Shown here: piece after piece, positions 1-8,121 of the stretch | Layout: each line of letters opens with the position of its first letter | Position numbering within the stretch: the stretch's first letter is position 1 | Assembly: GCA_049606935.1 (NCBI GenBank) | Contig: JBMYWA010000007.1 | Coordinates: 1 to 51,977 of the forward strand | Direction of reading: 5' to 3' | Source of the DNA: CAJXZP01 sp049606935 | GTDB taxonomy: Bacteria > Bacteroidota > Bacteroidia > Flavobacteriales_G > Salibacteraceae | Length of the DNA: 51,977 nucleotides | The notes under the pieces: generated by a model | Database searches by the model: none | What the model was told of the DNA's origin: nothing | The model's input: the letters and a program-made list of their open reading frames with translations, nothing else | Position numbers and translations under genes: made by a program

Positions 1-785
1 TATTCCGGCCTATGATCAAATTTCATGTGCTTTACACTATCGCCCGAATCACGTAACTCTTCTAAAGCTCGTATTCCAATATTTACATGTAAGTCCACAA
101 AATTGGAAGTTACCGATTTGTCGCTTTCACTGGTTTTTACGCCACTAGGAATCATAGGATTGTCGCTTACTAAAAGCAAAGCGCCTCTTGGAATACCGTT
201 GGCAAATCCTGCGGTAAATAGGGTGGCGGTTTCCATGTCAATTCCAATGGCACGGGCTTCTGTTAATCGGTCTTTAAATACTTCATCATGCTCCCAAACT
301 CTACGGTTAGTGGTGAAAATCACACCAGTCCAATAGTCGGTTTCATACTCTTTCATTGCCGATGAAATAGTACGTTGCAACCTAAAAGAAGGCAAAGCCG
401 GTACTTCTTGAGGTAAGTATTCGTTACTGGTTCCTTCACCTCTTATTGCGGCCATAGGAATAATAAAATCACCCAGCGCGGTTTTCTTTTTTAGTCCGCC
501 ACATTTACCCAAAAACAATACAGCTTTTGGCATAATAGCCGAGAGTAAATCCATAACCGTGGCAGCCATAGCGCTTCCCATACCAAAATTGATAATGGTA
601 ATGTTTCCATGAGTTGCCGTTTGCATGGCTTTATCCATGCCAATAATTTCTACATCATACTTGTCGGCAAATATGTTAACGTATCCAATAAAATTGGTCA
701 GTAAAATGTACTCCCCAAAGTTTTCAAGGGGGGTGCCCGTATATCTAGGTAACCAATTGGTTACAATTTCTTGTTTTGTTTTCAT
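1..785 (-). CDS. amn: AMP nucleosidase, C-terminus cut by window edge
   Basis: The predicted enzyme hydrolyses AMP to adenine and ribose 5-phosphate in purine salvage. The gene reads leftwards from ATG at 783-785 (MKTKQEIVTNWLPRY) and is still open at base 1, so only about 261 residues are seen. The visible part is a PNP/UDP-phosphorylase-type fold with the family's glycine-rich stretch (NFGMGSAMAATVMDLL), GKCGGLK, and the nucleoside-binding motif IDMETATLF. Such enzymes in Bacteroidota are usually of the short, single-domain kind. The gene lies 30 bp downstream of purE on the same strand, so purK-purE-amn probably forms a purine operon. Family assignment is confident; AMP as substrate rests on family resemblance. 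Confidence 0.88.
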   Translation of the reverse strand, partial: MKTKQEIVTNWLPRYTGTPLENFGEYILLTNFIGYVNIFADKYDVEIIGMDKAMQTATHGNITIINFGMGSAMAATVMDLLSAIMPKAVLFLGKCGGLKKKTALGDFIIPMAAIRGEGTSNEYLPQEVPALPSFRLQRTISSAMKEYETDYWTGVIFTTNRRVWEHDEVFKDRLTEARAIGIDMETATLFTAGFANGIPRGALLLVSDNPMIPSGVKTSESDKSVTSNFVDLHVNIGIRALEELRDSGDSVKHMKFDHRPE

Positions 786-815
786 AAAATGGGTTTGATT
801 AGGTTAGAAAGGTAA

Positions 816-1298
816 TTATAAATTTTTAGCTGATTCTAAAACTTTTTGTTTTAATGATTCCATGTAATCTTCTAGTTTTTTAAGTAACTCAGAATCACTA
901 CTTCCAATAACTTTAGCGGCTAAAATACCTGCGTTTTTTGCGCCATCAAGGGCAACCGTAGCTACCGGAATTCCCCCAGGCATCTGTAAAATAGATAGTA
1001 CAGAATCCCATCCGTCTATAGAATTTCTTGATTTAATAGGCACTCCAATAACCGGAAGTGGGGTTAACGAAGCCGTCATTCCTGGTAAATGAGCAGCACC
1101 ACCTGCGCCTGCAACAATTACTTTTAACCCTCTTGATGCCGCGCTTTTAGCGTACTCATACATCAACTCAGGTGTACGGTGAGCCGAAACAATATTAATT
1201 TCAAATGCAACGCCTAATTCGGTAAGTACATCTGCTGCTTCTTGCATAATGGGTAAATCTGATTTGCTTCCCATTATTATTCCTACTTGTGGTTTCAT
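816..1298 (-). CDS. purE: N5-carboxyaminoimidazole ribonucleotide mutase
   Basis: The protein converts N5-CAIR to CAIR in de novo purine synthesis, downstream of PurK. It has 160 residues, the usual class I PurE length. Near the N-terminus is MGSKSDLPIM (nucleotide/carboxylate-binding loop), followed by SAHRTPE and GAGGAAHLPGM, all class I PurE signatures. An in-frame ATG exists at 1337, but it would add 13 residues unlike the family (MERSRNVNQKTNK) that run into a repeat-like palindrome. I therefore take ATG 1296-1298 (MKPQVGIIMGSKSD). The neighbouring purK makes the N5-CAIR route certain for this organism. Confidence 0.95.
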   Translation of the reverse strand: MKPQVGIIMGSKSDLPIMQEAADVLTELGVAFEINIVSAHRTPELMYEYAKSAASRGLKVIVAGAGGAAHLPGMTASLTPLPVIGVPIKSRNSIDGWDSVLSILQMPGGIPVATVALDGAKNAGILAAKVIGSSDSELLKKLEDYMESLKQKVLESAKNL

Positions 1299-1318
1299 TT
1301 TGTTCGTTTTTTGATTAA

Positions 1319-1384
1319 CATTTCGGCTCCGCTCCAAGTTCTTTTACTAATTTAGGATAAAGGTCACTGAGCGCAGTAGAAGTG
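1319..1384. repeat. REP-like imperfect inverted repeat between purE and purK
   Basis: The purE-purK gap (1299-1405) holds two 16-bp arms, 1319-1334 (CATTTCGGCTCCGCTC) and 1369-1384 (GAGCGCAGTAGAAGTG). They are inverted relative to each other with 12 of 16 matches and a spacer of about 34 bp. The arms resemble the CTGAGCGnAGTnGAAG family of short interspersed palindromes that I recall from many Bacteroidota genomes. No other copy is visible in this window, so the repeat status is inferred. It may fold in the purK-purE mRNA. Confidence 0.4.
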
Positions 1385-1405
1385 CCAATTCCGTATTCAA
1401 GCTAA

Positions 1406-2551
1406 TTAAGCCTTAACTTTTAGGATGTCCTTTACCTTTATTGCGGTAGCTTTTGCTTCTTCAAGCGTTTTTGCACCAACGGTTACATGTCCCATCTTTC
1501 TAAACGGTTTGGTAATTTTTTTTCCGTACAGATGTATATGAACCCCATTCATTGCCATTACTTCAGCCATGCCCTCGTAGGTAGCATCTCCGGTATAACC
1601 TTTCTCGCCTAATAGGTTCACCATCACGCTTGGTTCGGTAATTCTAGTTTCACCTAACGGAAGGTTTAATACACTTCTTAAATGCTGCTCAAATTGCGAA
1701 GTCACATTTCCTTCAAAACTTTGATGGCCGCTATTATGAGTTCTTGGAGCTACTTCGTTTACCAATACTTGCCCGTCTTTAGTTAAAAACATTTCAACCG
1801 CTAACAATCCTACAATGCCTGTTTTAGCTACTAAGTCCTCGGCTATTTCACGGGCTTTGTTCTCTGCGTGTTCGCTAATGTTAGCCGGAGAAAATAAAAA
1901 GTCTACCAAATTTGCTTCAGGGTTAAACTCTAGTTCAACTACTGGATAAGATTTTACTTCGCCACTCTCGTTACGCGAAACAATAACACTAATTTCTTTA
2001 TCAAAATCAACAAACTTTTCCAGTACAGATGGGGCGTCAAATGCCTTTTCTAAATCTTGATCATTGCGCAAAGGAGTTACCCCTTTACCATCATAGCCCC
2101 CTTTACGCATTTTCTGCATAAATGGAAACTCATTTCTAAAACGGGCTATGTCTTCTTTGCTTTCAATTAAATGATAATCAGAGGTGGGAATACCATGCGT
2201 AGCGTAAAACTCTTTTTGCAATCCTTTATCTTGAATCATTCTCAAAATTTTTGGCTGCGGAAAAACTTTTACACCTTCATCTTCTAGCGTTTGTAGTGCA
2301 TCAACATTTACATGCTCAATTTCAATGGTCAACACGTCCTTATCTTTACCAAAGGCATAAACCGAGTCATAATCTTTTAAACTCCCTACTTGAAAAGTGG
2401 TAGAAATATCTTTACAAGGAGCATTAACATCAGGGTCCATAACATGAACATCTAAATTATAACTTATGGCTTCTTGAATAAACATACGGCCTAGCTGACC
2501 GCCACCTAAAATACCCAGTTTGAACTGGTTTGAAGTAAAAGATTTTTGCAT
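1406..2551 (-). CDS. purK: 5-(carboxyamino)imidazole ribonucleotide synthase
   Basis: This ATP-grasp enzyme makes N5-CAIR from AIR, ATP and bicarbonate, the substrate for PurE downstream. The 381 residues match the family length. An N-terminal dinucleotide-like loop (LGILGGGQLGRMF, near residues 13-25) is followed by the ATP-grasp region with KMRKGGYDGKGV near residues 145-156. NEVAPRTHNSGH near 265 is the metal/ATP site characteristic of PurK. The start at 2549-2551 is supported by a TAnnTTTG element on the minus strand 17 nt upstream. The gene is transcribed divergently from hpt across an 89-bp gap. Confidence 0.96.
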   Translation of the reverse strand: MQKSFTSNQFKLGILGGGQLGRMFIQEAISYNLDVHVMDPDVNAPCKDISTTFQVGSLKDYDSVYAFGKDKDVLTIEIEHVNVDALQTLEDEGVKVFPQPKILRMIQDKGLQKEFYATHGIPTSDYHLIESKEDIARFRNEFPFMQKMRKGGYDGKGVTPLRNDQDLEKAFDAPSVLEKFVDFDKEISVIVSRNESGEVKSYPVVELEFNPEANLVDFLFSPANISEHAENKAREIAEDLVAKTGIVGLLAVEMFLTKDGQVLVNEVAPRTHNSGHQSFEGNVTSQFEQHLRSVLNLPLGETRITEPSVMVNLLGEKGYTGDATYEGMAEVMAMNGVHIHLYGKKITKPFRKMGHVTVGAKTLEEAKATAIKVKDILKVKA

Positions 2552-2567
2552 AGCTAACTTTGAGCGG

Positions 2568-2575
2568 CAAAGATA
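2568..2575 (-). promoter_or_regulatory. -7 promoter element of purK (TATCTTTG)
   Basis: On the minus strand this matches the Bacteroidota -7 consensus TAnnTTTG. Its final G lies 17 nt before the purK ATG. No clear -33 TTG is visible. It shares a short divergent region with the hpt promoter. Confidence 0.55.
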
Positions 2576-2615
2576 GGTATTCGTTAATTTTTAACGCTAC
2601 GATAACCTAATGTTA

Positions 2616-2623
2616 TACATTTG
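2616..2623 (+). promoter_or_regulatory. -7 promoter element of hpt-adk (TACATTTG)
   Basis: It matches TAnnTTTG, and its final G is 18 nt before the hpt ATG at 2641. This makes the TTG at 2635 a less likely start. No strong -33 TTG is visible. Confidence 0.6.
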
Positions 2624-2640
2624 CACCACCAATTTTGACT

Positions 2641-3177
2641 ATGGAGGTAATCAAGGTTCACAATAAGACTTTTAAGAAGTCCATTTCTGAAGAAGATATA
2701 CTAAAAAGAGTGCGCGAAATTGCGCAAGAAATCACTAGAGACTGTAAATATAAAAACCCACTATTTCTGCCCGTGCTGAATGGTAGTTTCATGTTTACTT
2801 CTGATTTAATGAAAGAGCTTGAAATGGATTGCGAACTGCAATTTGTTAAAGTTCAATCGTATACCGGAATGCACTCTACTCAAAAATTACAAACTATAAT
2901 TGGAGCTACAATGGCGGTTAGCGGTAGAACCGTAATTGTTATTGAAGATATTGTAGATACGGGAAACACTATTGTAGAATTGGTAAATCAATTACACGCA
3001 TTAAACCCTAACGAAATAAAAATTTGCTCGCTTTTATATAAGCCAAGTAAGTATAAGGGTGATGTTAAAGTGGATTATTATGGATTTAGTATTCCAGACG
3101 ATTTTGTAATTGGTTACGGATTAGATTATGATGGTCTAGGAAGAAATCTTAGACAGATATATACTGTTACTGAATAA
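2641..3177 (+). CDS. hpt: Hypoxanthine phosphoribosyltransferase
   Basis: This salvage enzyme joins hypoxanthine (and probably guanine) to PRPP to give IMP (or GMP). It has 178 residues from ATG 2641; the reading frame also offers TTG 2635, two codons earlier. The type I phosphoribosyltransferase PRPP loop VIVIEDIVDTGNTI lies near residues 100-113. A flexible-loop region (VQSYTG) comes earlier and a base-binding segment (DYYGFSIPDDFVIGYGLDYDG) later. Adenylate kinase follows after 9 bp, so the two nucleotide enzymes are probably co-transcribed. The divergent purK-purE-amn genes place salvage and de novo synthesis back to back. Confidence 0.95.
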   Translation: MEVIKVHNKTFKKSISEEDILKRVREIAQEITRDCKYKNPLFLPVLNGSFMFTSDLMKELEMDCELQFVKVQSYTGMHSTQKLQTIIGATMAVSGRTVIVIEDIVDTGNTIVELVNQLHALNPNEIKICSLLYKPSKYKGDVKVDYYGFSIPDDFVIGYGLDYDGLGRNLRQIYTVTE

Positions 3178-3186
3178 AACTAACAT

Positions 3187-3753
3187 ATGATTAATTTAGT
3201 ACTATTTGGCCCTCCGGGAGCTGGTAAAGGAACGCAAGCCGTTAACTTAGTAGAAAAATACAACTTATACCACTTGTCTACAGGTGATGTTTTTAGATAT
3301 AACATTTCTCAAAAAACAGATTTAGGAATGTTGGCTAAAAGCTTTATGGATAAAGGGGAATTGGTACCAGATGAGGTAACAATAAAAATGCTGAAATCAG
3401 AAGTAGAAAAACAACCGCAGGCGGCAGGTTTTATTTTTGATGGTTTTCCTAGAACAGTAGCACAAGCAGAGGCTTTAGATACTTTTTTAGCAGAGAAGGA
3501 TATGAAAATTGATCATGTGCTTTCTTTAGAAGTACCCGATGAGGAGTTGGTAAAAAGACTTTTAAATCGTGGTAAAACCAGCGGAAGAGCTGATGATGCT
3601 AATGAAGAAGTAGTTTGGAACCGTATTAAAGAATACAATGCCAAGACTTCTCCACTAAAAAACTTTTACCAAGACCAGGCTAAATTACGTGGCATTGATG
3701 GTGTTGGTGGGTTAGAAGATATTTTTGGTCGCTTAGTGGCGGCTATAGGATAA
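3187..3753 (+). CDS. adk: Adenylate kinase (short, LID-less form)
   Basis: The protein interconverts ATP, AMP and ADP. It has 188 residues. The P-loop GPPGAGKGTQ is at residues 8-17, followed by LSTGDVFR (AMP site), DGFPRT, and a short LID segment (RGKTSGRADD) in place of the long zinc-binding LID of other bacterial enzymes. This short form is usual in Bacteroidota. It follows hpt with a 9-bp gap and is followed after 59 bp by obg, with a hairpin between them. Confidence 0.97.
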   Translation: MINLVLFGPPGAGKGTQAVNLVEKYNLYHLSTGDVFRYNISQKTDLGMLAKSFMDKGELVPDEVTIKMLKSEVEKQPQAAGFIFDGFPRTVAQAEALDTFLAEKDMKIDHVLSLEVPDEELVKRLLNRGKTSGRADDANEEVVWNRIKEYNAKTSPLKNFYQDQAKLRGIDGVGGLEDIFGRLVAAIG

Positions 3754-3782
3754 TTTCAATTTCCAATTAATTGACAATTTAA

Positions 3783-3803
3783 AAGGGTGCCTCGTGCACC
3801 CTT
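3783..3803 (+). promoter_or_regulatory. Strong hairpin just upstream of obg
   Basis: A perfect 8-bp stem (AAGGGTGC, 5-nt loop CTCGT, GCACCCTT) ends 9 bp before the obg ATG. No T-run follows, so it is a poor Rho-independent terminator. It could be an adk 3' end, or a structure that affects obg translation. Confidence 0.5.
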
Positions 3804-3812
3804 CATTACGAT

Positions 3813-4826
3813 ATGAGCTATTCTAGAAATCGGAAAAAACAGTCTACCAATTTTGTTGACTACGTAAAACTATACGGAGCTTCAGGCAAAGGTGGCGGTG
3901 GTTCTTCGCATTTGCGAAGAGACAAACTTACCGCTAAAGGTGGACCTGATGGAGGTAATGGTGGTCGTGGTGGGCACGTTATTTTAATTGGCGATAAACA
4001 AATTTGGACTTTAATTCATCTGCGATTTAAAATTCATAACCGCGCTGAGGAAGGTGGTCATGGTGGCCAACAAACTAGTACGGGTAAAGATGGTGAGGAT
4101 ATTTACATGAAAGTACCGCTAGGTACGGTGGTAAGAGATCCGGATACCATGGATATTTTAGCAGAGATTACCGATGATGGTCAAGAATACATCATGTTTA
4201 AAGGTGGGCGTGGTGGCTTAGGAAACGATAATTTTAAATCATCTACTTTTCAAACGCCTCGTTTTGCACAACCTGGTGAAGAAGGCGAAGAAGGTTGGCG
4301 AGTTTTAGAATTAAAACTACTGGCTGATGTAGGACTTGTAGGTTTTCCAAATGCAGGTAAATCTACTTTGCTTTCTGTTATTTCTGCAGCTAAACCCGAA
4401 ATTGCTAACTATGCCTTTACTACACTAGAACCAAATCTTGGAGTAGTAAAATACCGTGGCGATCAATCTTTTGTGATGGCCGATATTCCAGGTATTATTG
4501 AAGGGGCTTCTGAAGGTAAAGGGTTAGGTATGCGATTTTTACGTCATATTGAACGAAATTCTGCCCTTCTTTTTATGGTGCCAGCCGATGCAGATGACAT
4601 TACCAAAGAATATGAGATTTTGGTAAATGAATTGCGTAAATACAATCCAGAGTTATTAGACAAAAAACGTGTGTTAGCCATTACCAAGGCCGATATGTTA
4701 GACGATGAGTTGCAAGAAGCATTAGAACAGGAAATGAATATTGATATTCCGTATACCTTCATTTCGTCTGTGGCTCAGCAGGGTTTAACAGAATTGAAAG
4801 ATATGGTGTGGAAAGCCATTAACTAA
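3813..4826 (+). CDS. obg: Obg/CgtA family GTPase
   Basis: This is an essential GTPase acting on the large ribosomal subunit and in stress control. In its 337 residues, the glycine-rich Obg fold comes first (KGGGGSSHLRR, GGPDGGNGGRGG, GGHGG). The G domain follows: G1 GFPNAGKST near 177, G2 FTTLEPN, G3 DIPGIIEGASEGKG, G4 TKAD and G5 SSVAQ. The extra C-terminal domain of some Obg proteins is absent. The N-terminus carries about ten basic and polar residues (MSYSRNRKKQS) before the usual NFVDYVK start, and no later ATG fits, so the start stands. It probably belongs to the hpt-adk transcript unless the hairpin at 3783-3803 separates it. Confidence 0.96.
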   Translation: MSYSRNRKKQSTNFVDYVKLYGASGKGGGGSSHLRRDKLTAKGGPDGGNGGRGGHVILIGDKQIWTLIHLRFKIHNRAEEGGHGGQQTSTGKDGEDIYMKVPLGTVVRDPDTMDILAEITDDGQEYIMFKGGRGGLGNDNFKSSTFQTPRFAQPGEEGEEGWRVLELKLLADVGLVGFPNAGKSTLLSVISAAKPEIANYAFTTLEPNLGVVKYRGDQSFVMADIPGIIEGASEGKGLGMRFLRHIERNSALLFMVPADADDITKEYEILVNELRKYNPELLDKKRVLAITKADMLDDELQEALEQEMNIDIPYTFISSVAQQGLTELKDMVWKAIN

Positions 4827-4876
4827 CTATCTTTTTAAATAAGGCTTTTTGGTGTTTTAGGCTTCCTATAAAATGC

Positions 4877-4884
4877 TACTTTTG
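4877..4884 (+). promoter_or_regulatory. -7 promoter element of mgtE (TACTTTTG)
   Basis: It matches TAnnTTTG. Its final G is 19 nt before ATG 4903. The alternative ATG 4873 would place the start before the promoter, so 4903 is preferred. Confidence 0.55.
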
Positions 4885-4902
4885 ACCCGATTTTTAATCG
4901 TC

Positions 4903-6270
4903 ATGGAACGCTTCGAAGTAAATAAAGAAACTATTTCTCACCTTAAATCATTACTGATTGATGGAAAGAGTGAACAACTAGCTGAGTATTTGGCAGAGCT
5001 TCATGTGGCCGATATTGCAGAAATAATGGATGATTTATCCATTAAAGAAGCAGAGGTGATAATGAACCATCTTAGTGACGAAGATAGTTCAGCAGTGTAC
5101 ATGGAGCTGGAAGAAGATCAGCGTGAAAAACTGGTAGAGCGATTAAGTCCTAAAGAAATTGCCGAAAAGATTGTAACCAATCTAGAATCAGATGATGCGG
5201 CCGATTTACTACAAGAGCTTGATGAAGATATGCAGAACGAGGTTGTTTCAGCCCTTTCTGATGTGGATCATGCAAGCGACATTGTAGACTTACTTCATTA
5301 TGAAGAAGGTACTGCAGGTGCTTTAATGGGTAAAGAAATGGTGGTAGTTAATGAAACCTGGGACATTACCCGCAGTATTCGTGAAATGCGAAAACAAGCA
5401 GGCGAAATTGAACAAATCTACACCATTTATGTAGTGGATGATAACAATATTTTGAAAGGAAGATTACCGTTAAAAAAACTGCTAACGGCTAATGTGCATT
5501 CTAAAATGATTGACATCCTTATAGAAGATATTGAAGGCGTGCATACCGATACATCGCAAGAGGAGGTAGCACAAATTATGGATAAATATGATTTGGTAGC
5601 CTTACCGGTAATTGATACCCTAAAACGATTGGTGGGTAGAATTACTATTGATGATGTGGTAGACGTTATTAGAGAAGAAGCGGATAAGGATTATCAAATG
5701 GCCTCAGGTATTTCTGAAGATATTGAACATTCCGATTCGGTATGGCAATTAATGCGTGCACGTTTACCTTGGTTAATTATTGGTGTTGCAGGTAGTATGT
5801 TAAGTGCCGTGGTTATTGGAGGTTATGAAAACGCCATTGCAGCTATTCCGGCTTTAGCATTTTTTATTCCCATGATTACCGCTACCGGAGGTAATGTAGG
5901 GGTGCAATCATCTGCAATTATAGTACAAGGTTTGGCCAATAATACCTTGAAAACAGATGATTTGATGGGGAAATTAATTAAAGAATTGCAGCAAGGGTTA
6001 ATGAATGGAATTATTATTTCAGGTCTAGCAATGCTATTTAGTTTGCTTGTTTTTAGCGATATAAGTCTGGGTATTACAATTAGCATGTCTTTGTTGCTTG
6101 TCATTCTTTTTGCTTCGGTTACCGGAACTTTGATTCCTTTAACATTAGAGAAATTAGATATTGATCCGGCATTGGCTACAGGGCCATTCATTACTACTAT
6201 GAATGACATTACGGGCCTGTTTATTTACTTCTTGGTAGGGCAATATATTTACGCTCAGATGGTCATATAG
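4903..6270 (+). CDS. mgtE: MgtE-type magnesium transporter
   Basis: This is a magnesium channel/transporter of the inner membrane, gated by cytoplasmic magnesium. From ATG 4903 it has 455 residues. An acidic, helical MgtE N-domain (about 1-125, rich in E/D, with LSDEDSSAVYMELEEDQ) precedes a CBS pair (about 130-260, containing ALMGKEMVVV and DKYDLVALPVIDTL). The membrane domain (about 280-455) has five hydrophobic segments, including FFIPMITATGGNVGVQSSAI, the MgtE pore signature. The promoter-like element at 4877-4884 supports this start. A 2-hydroxyacid dehydrogenase follows after 62 bp. Confidence 0.95.
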   Translation: MERFEVNKETISHLKSLLIDGKSEQLAEYLAELHVADIAEIMDDLSIKEAEVIMNHLSDEDSSAVYMELEEDQREKLVERLSPKEIAEKIVTNLESDDAADLLQELDEDMQNEVVSALSDVDHASDIVDLLHYEEGTAGALMGKEMVVVNETWDITRSIREMRKQAGEIEQIYTIYVVDDNNILKGRLPLKKLLTANVHSKMIDILIEDIEGVHTDTSQEEVAQIMDKYDLVALPVIDTLKRLVGRITIDDVVDVIREEADKDYQMASGISEDIEHSDSVWQLMRARLPWLIIGVAGSMLSAVVIGGYENAIAAIPALAFFIPMITATGGNVGVQSSAIIVQGLANNTLKTDDLMGKLIKELQQGLMNGIIISGLAMLFSLLVFSDISLGITISMSLLLVILFASVTGTLIPLTLEKLDIDPALATGPFITTMNDITGLFIYFLVGQYIYAQMVI

Positions 6271-6332
6271 TCTTTTCAAATCTTTGCTTCCCCCTTATTT
6301 TTATCGCACTTTCGTACTGGAAATCTAATTAT

Positions 6333-7271
6333 ATGCGCGTTTTATTTATCGATTCGGTTCATCCCATTTTACAGAAAAAATTCACCGAAATTCATTACAA
6401 GTGTACAGATGGTACTCAATGGACTAAAGATGAAATTTTTGATAAAATTAAAGATTACGATGGTGTGGTTATTCGTAGTAAATTCACTATAGATAAGGAG
6501 TTTTTAAAAAAGGCCAACTCTCTAAAATTTATTGCGCGCTCGGGTTCTGGATTAGAAAATATTGATTTAGTAGCAGCAAAAGAGCATCAGGTGGAGGTGT
6601 TTAATTCTCCAGAAGGAAATAGGAATGCCGTTGCCGAACATGCATTAGGAATGTTATTGATGTTGTTCAATAAAATGAAACAAGGCGATAACGAAGTTCG
6701 AGCTGGTCAATGGAATAGAGAAAAGAATAGAGGTATTGAATTGGATGGTTTAACCATTGGTTTAATTGGTTATGGCAACACAGGACAACGGTTTGCCAGA
6801 AAATTATCTGGTTTTGATGTTTCGGTTTTGGCTTACGATAAGTATGTGTCCAATTTTCCAGATACTAATGCGGAAAGCGTTTCTCTTGCTGAAATTCAAT
6901 CGCGAGCAGACGTTATTAGTTTTCATGTACCCGAAACTTCCGAAACCCGATATATGTTCAATTCTAGTTTTGTGAAAGGTTGTAATAAACCTTTTTTTCT
7001 AATTAATACCTCTCGTGGTAAAGTGGTAGAAACTGCGGCTTTGGTAAATGGACTGAAATCAGAAAAAGTACGCGGAGCTTGTTTAGATGTTTTAGAATAT
7101 GAGTCTAAATCGTTTTCCAATTTTACGGAAATGGAAATCCCCGAAGATTTTAAATATTTAGCCAAATCAGCTAACACAATTTTAACCCCACATGTGGCAG
7201 GTTGGACTCAAGAATCACACGTTAAATTGGCCACTTCTTTGTTTGAAAAAGTAGTGGCTAAATTTGAATAA
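6333..7271 (+). CDS. D-isomer-specific 2-hydroxyacid dehydrogenase (phosphoglycerate dehydrogenase-like)
   Basis: This is an NAD-dependent oxidoreductase of the 2-hydroxyacid family with 312 residues. The substrate domain has RSKFTID and ARSGSGLENID. The Rossmann motif GLIGYGNTG is near residues 143-151. The catalytic Arg lies in NTSRGKVV, a Glu in LDVLEYES, and the catalytic His in TPHVAGWT near 290. It lacks the ACT domain of full-length SerA, as many flavobacterial homologues do, so the 3-phosphoglycerate role is possible but not proven. It lies 62 bp after mgtE and converges on the minus-strand gene at 7277. Confidence 0.82.
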   Translation: MRVLFIDSVHPILQKKFTEIHYKCTDGTQWTKDEIFDKIKDYDGVVIRSKFTIDKEFLKKANSLKFIARSGSGLENIDLVAAKEHQVEVFNSPEGNRNAVAEHALGMLLMLFNKMKQGDNEVRAGQWNREKNRGIELDGLTIGLIGYGNTGQRFARKLSGFDVSVLAYDKYVSNFPDTNAESVSLAEIQSRADVISFHVPETSETRYMFNSSFVKGCNKPFFLINTSRGKVVETAALVNGLKSEKVRGACLDVLEYESKSFSNFTEMEIPEDFKYLAKSANTILTPHVAGWTQESHVKLATSLFEKVVAKFE

Positions 7272-7276
7272 CTTTA

Positions 7277-8095
7277 TTACAAGGCTAAGCCAAATCCTAA
7301 AGTAATATTAAATAAGGCATGATGTCTAATGGCTATTGCTCCTGTGTTATCTGCCCACTCATTATTTGGTAAACTGGTTTCTGTTTTTGGTAGCCTTAAC
7401 GGTAAACTAAAATCTATACCTATATTCATTAAAAGAGTATTGCTTAGCGCATATTGCTTGCCTACTCCGTAGCTTACAATCATTATTGATGAAGTGTTAA
7501 TGCTTGGGTTTTTATACTCGGGGCCAGCGTTAGGACCATTCCTTTTATACCAAGAAAAACTATCGTCTTCAAAATCAAATTTCATTCTAGAGTATTCTAA
7601 GCCAATTACCTGGTAAATACCAATAGGACTAATTGCGGCTCCAGAAAACCACTTATACCTTAATCCAAAACTCATGGTTTTCATTTTTACTCGTTCTTTT
7701 GGAATGTAGTTTTTTGAAGAAATATTGCCATAAATGTCGGTGTAATTCTCAGTTAATGAAGGAGTGTTTACACGCGGATTAAAAATTCGTATAATACCTT
7801 CTAGCGAATTTTTTCTAGTAATAACGTATTCCAGTCTAATGGTAGGGCGATATTTAATAGAGACTTGTTTGTAATCAGGAATATTGGTTAAATTCCCGTA
7901 CTCGTTATAGGTGCCATAATCATAATGGTGATCATTCCAAATACCTAGTTTTAATGTGGTTGGAATTTCTAACCCAACAACAAATCGTTTACCTAAAAAA
8001 CCAGATACTTGACTAGCTGCTGTAAGCTGAAATGTTGCGAAAAGGATGAATGCAATAAAAGGTTTCATGCCTTTAAATATGTGTTTATTATTCAT
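7277..8095 (-). CDS. Predicted outer-membrane beta-barrel protein of unknown function
   Basis: I do not recognise a named family. From ATG 8095 there are about 272 residues: a signal peptide (core FIAFILFATFQL, cleavage near AASQ), then repeated alternating hydrophobic/aromatic stretches typical of outer-membrane strands (IRLEYVITRKN, MSFGLRYKWFSG, YQVIGLEYSRM, NIGIDFSLPL). It ends in a strand with hydrophobic residues (FNITLGFGLAL). Alternative in-frame starts are 8116 and 8068; nothing decides firmly. It follows the M48 peptidase by about 26 bp on the same strand, so the two are probably co-expressed and may work together in the envelope. Confidence 0.65.
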   Translation of the reverse strand: MNNKHIFKGMKPFIAFILFATFQLTAASQVSGFLGKRFVVGLEIPTTLKLGIWNDHHYDYGTYNEYGNLTNIPDYKQVSIKYRPTIRLEYVITRKNSLEGIIRIFNPRVNTPSLTENYTDIYGNISSKNYIPKERVKMKTMSFGLRYKWFSGAAISPIGIYQVIGLEYSRMKFDFEDDSFSWYKRNGPNAGPEYKNPSINTSSIMIVSYGVGKQYALSNTLLMNIGIDFSLPLRLPKTETSLPNNEWADNTGAIAIRHHALFNITLGFGLAL

Positions 8096-8121
8096 ATTAA
8101 TTTTTATGTTAAGCATGATAA

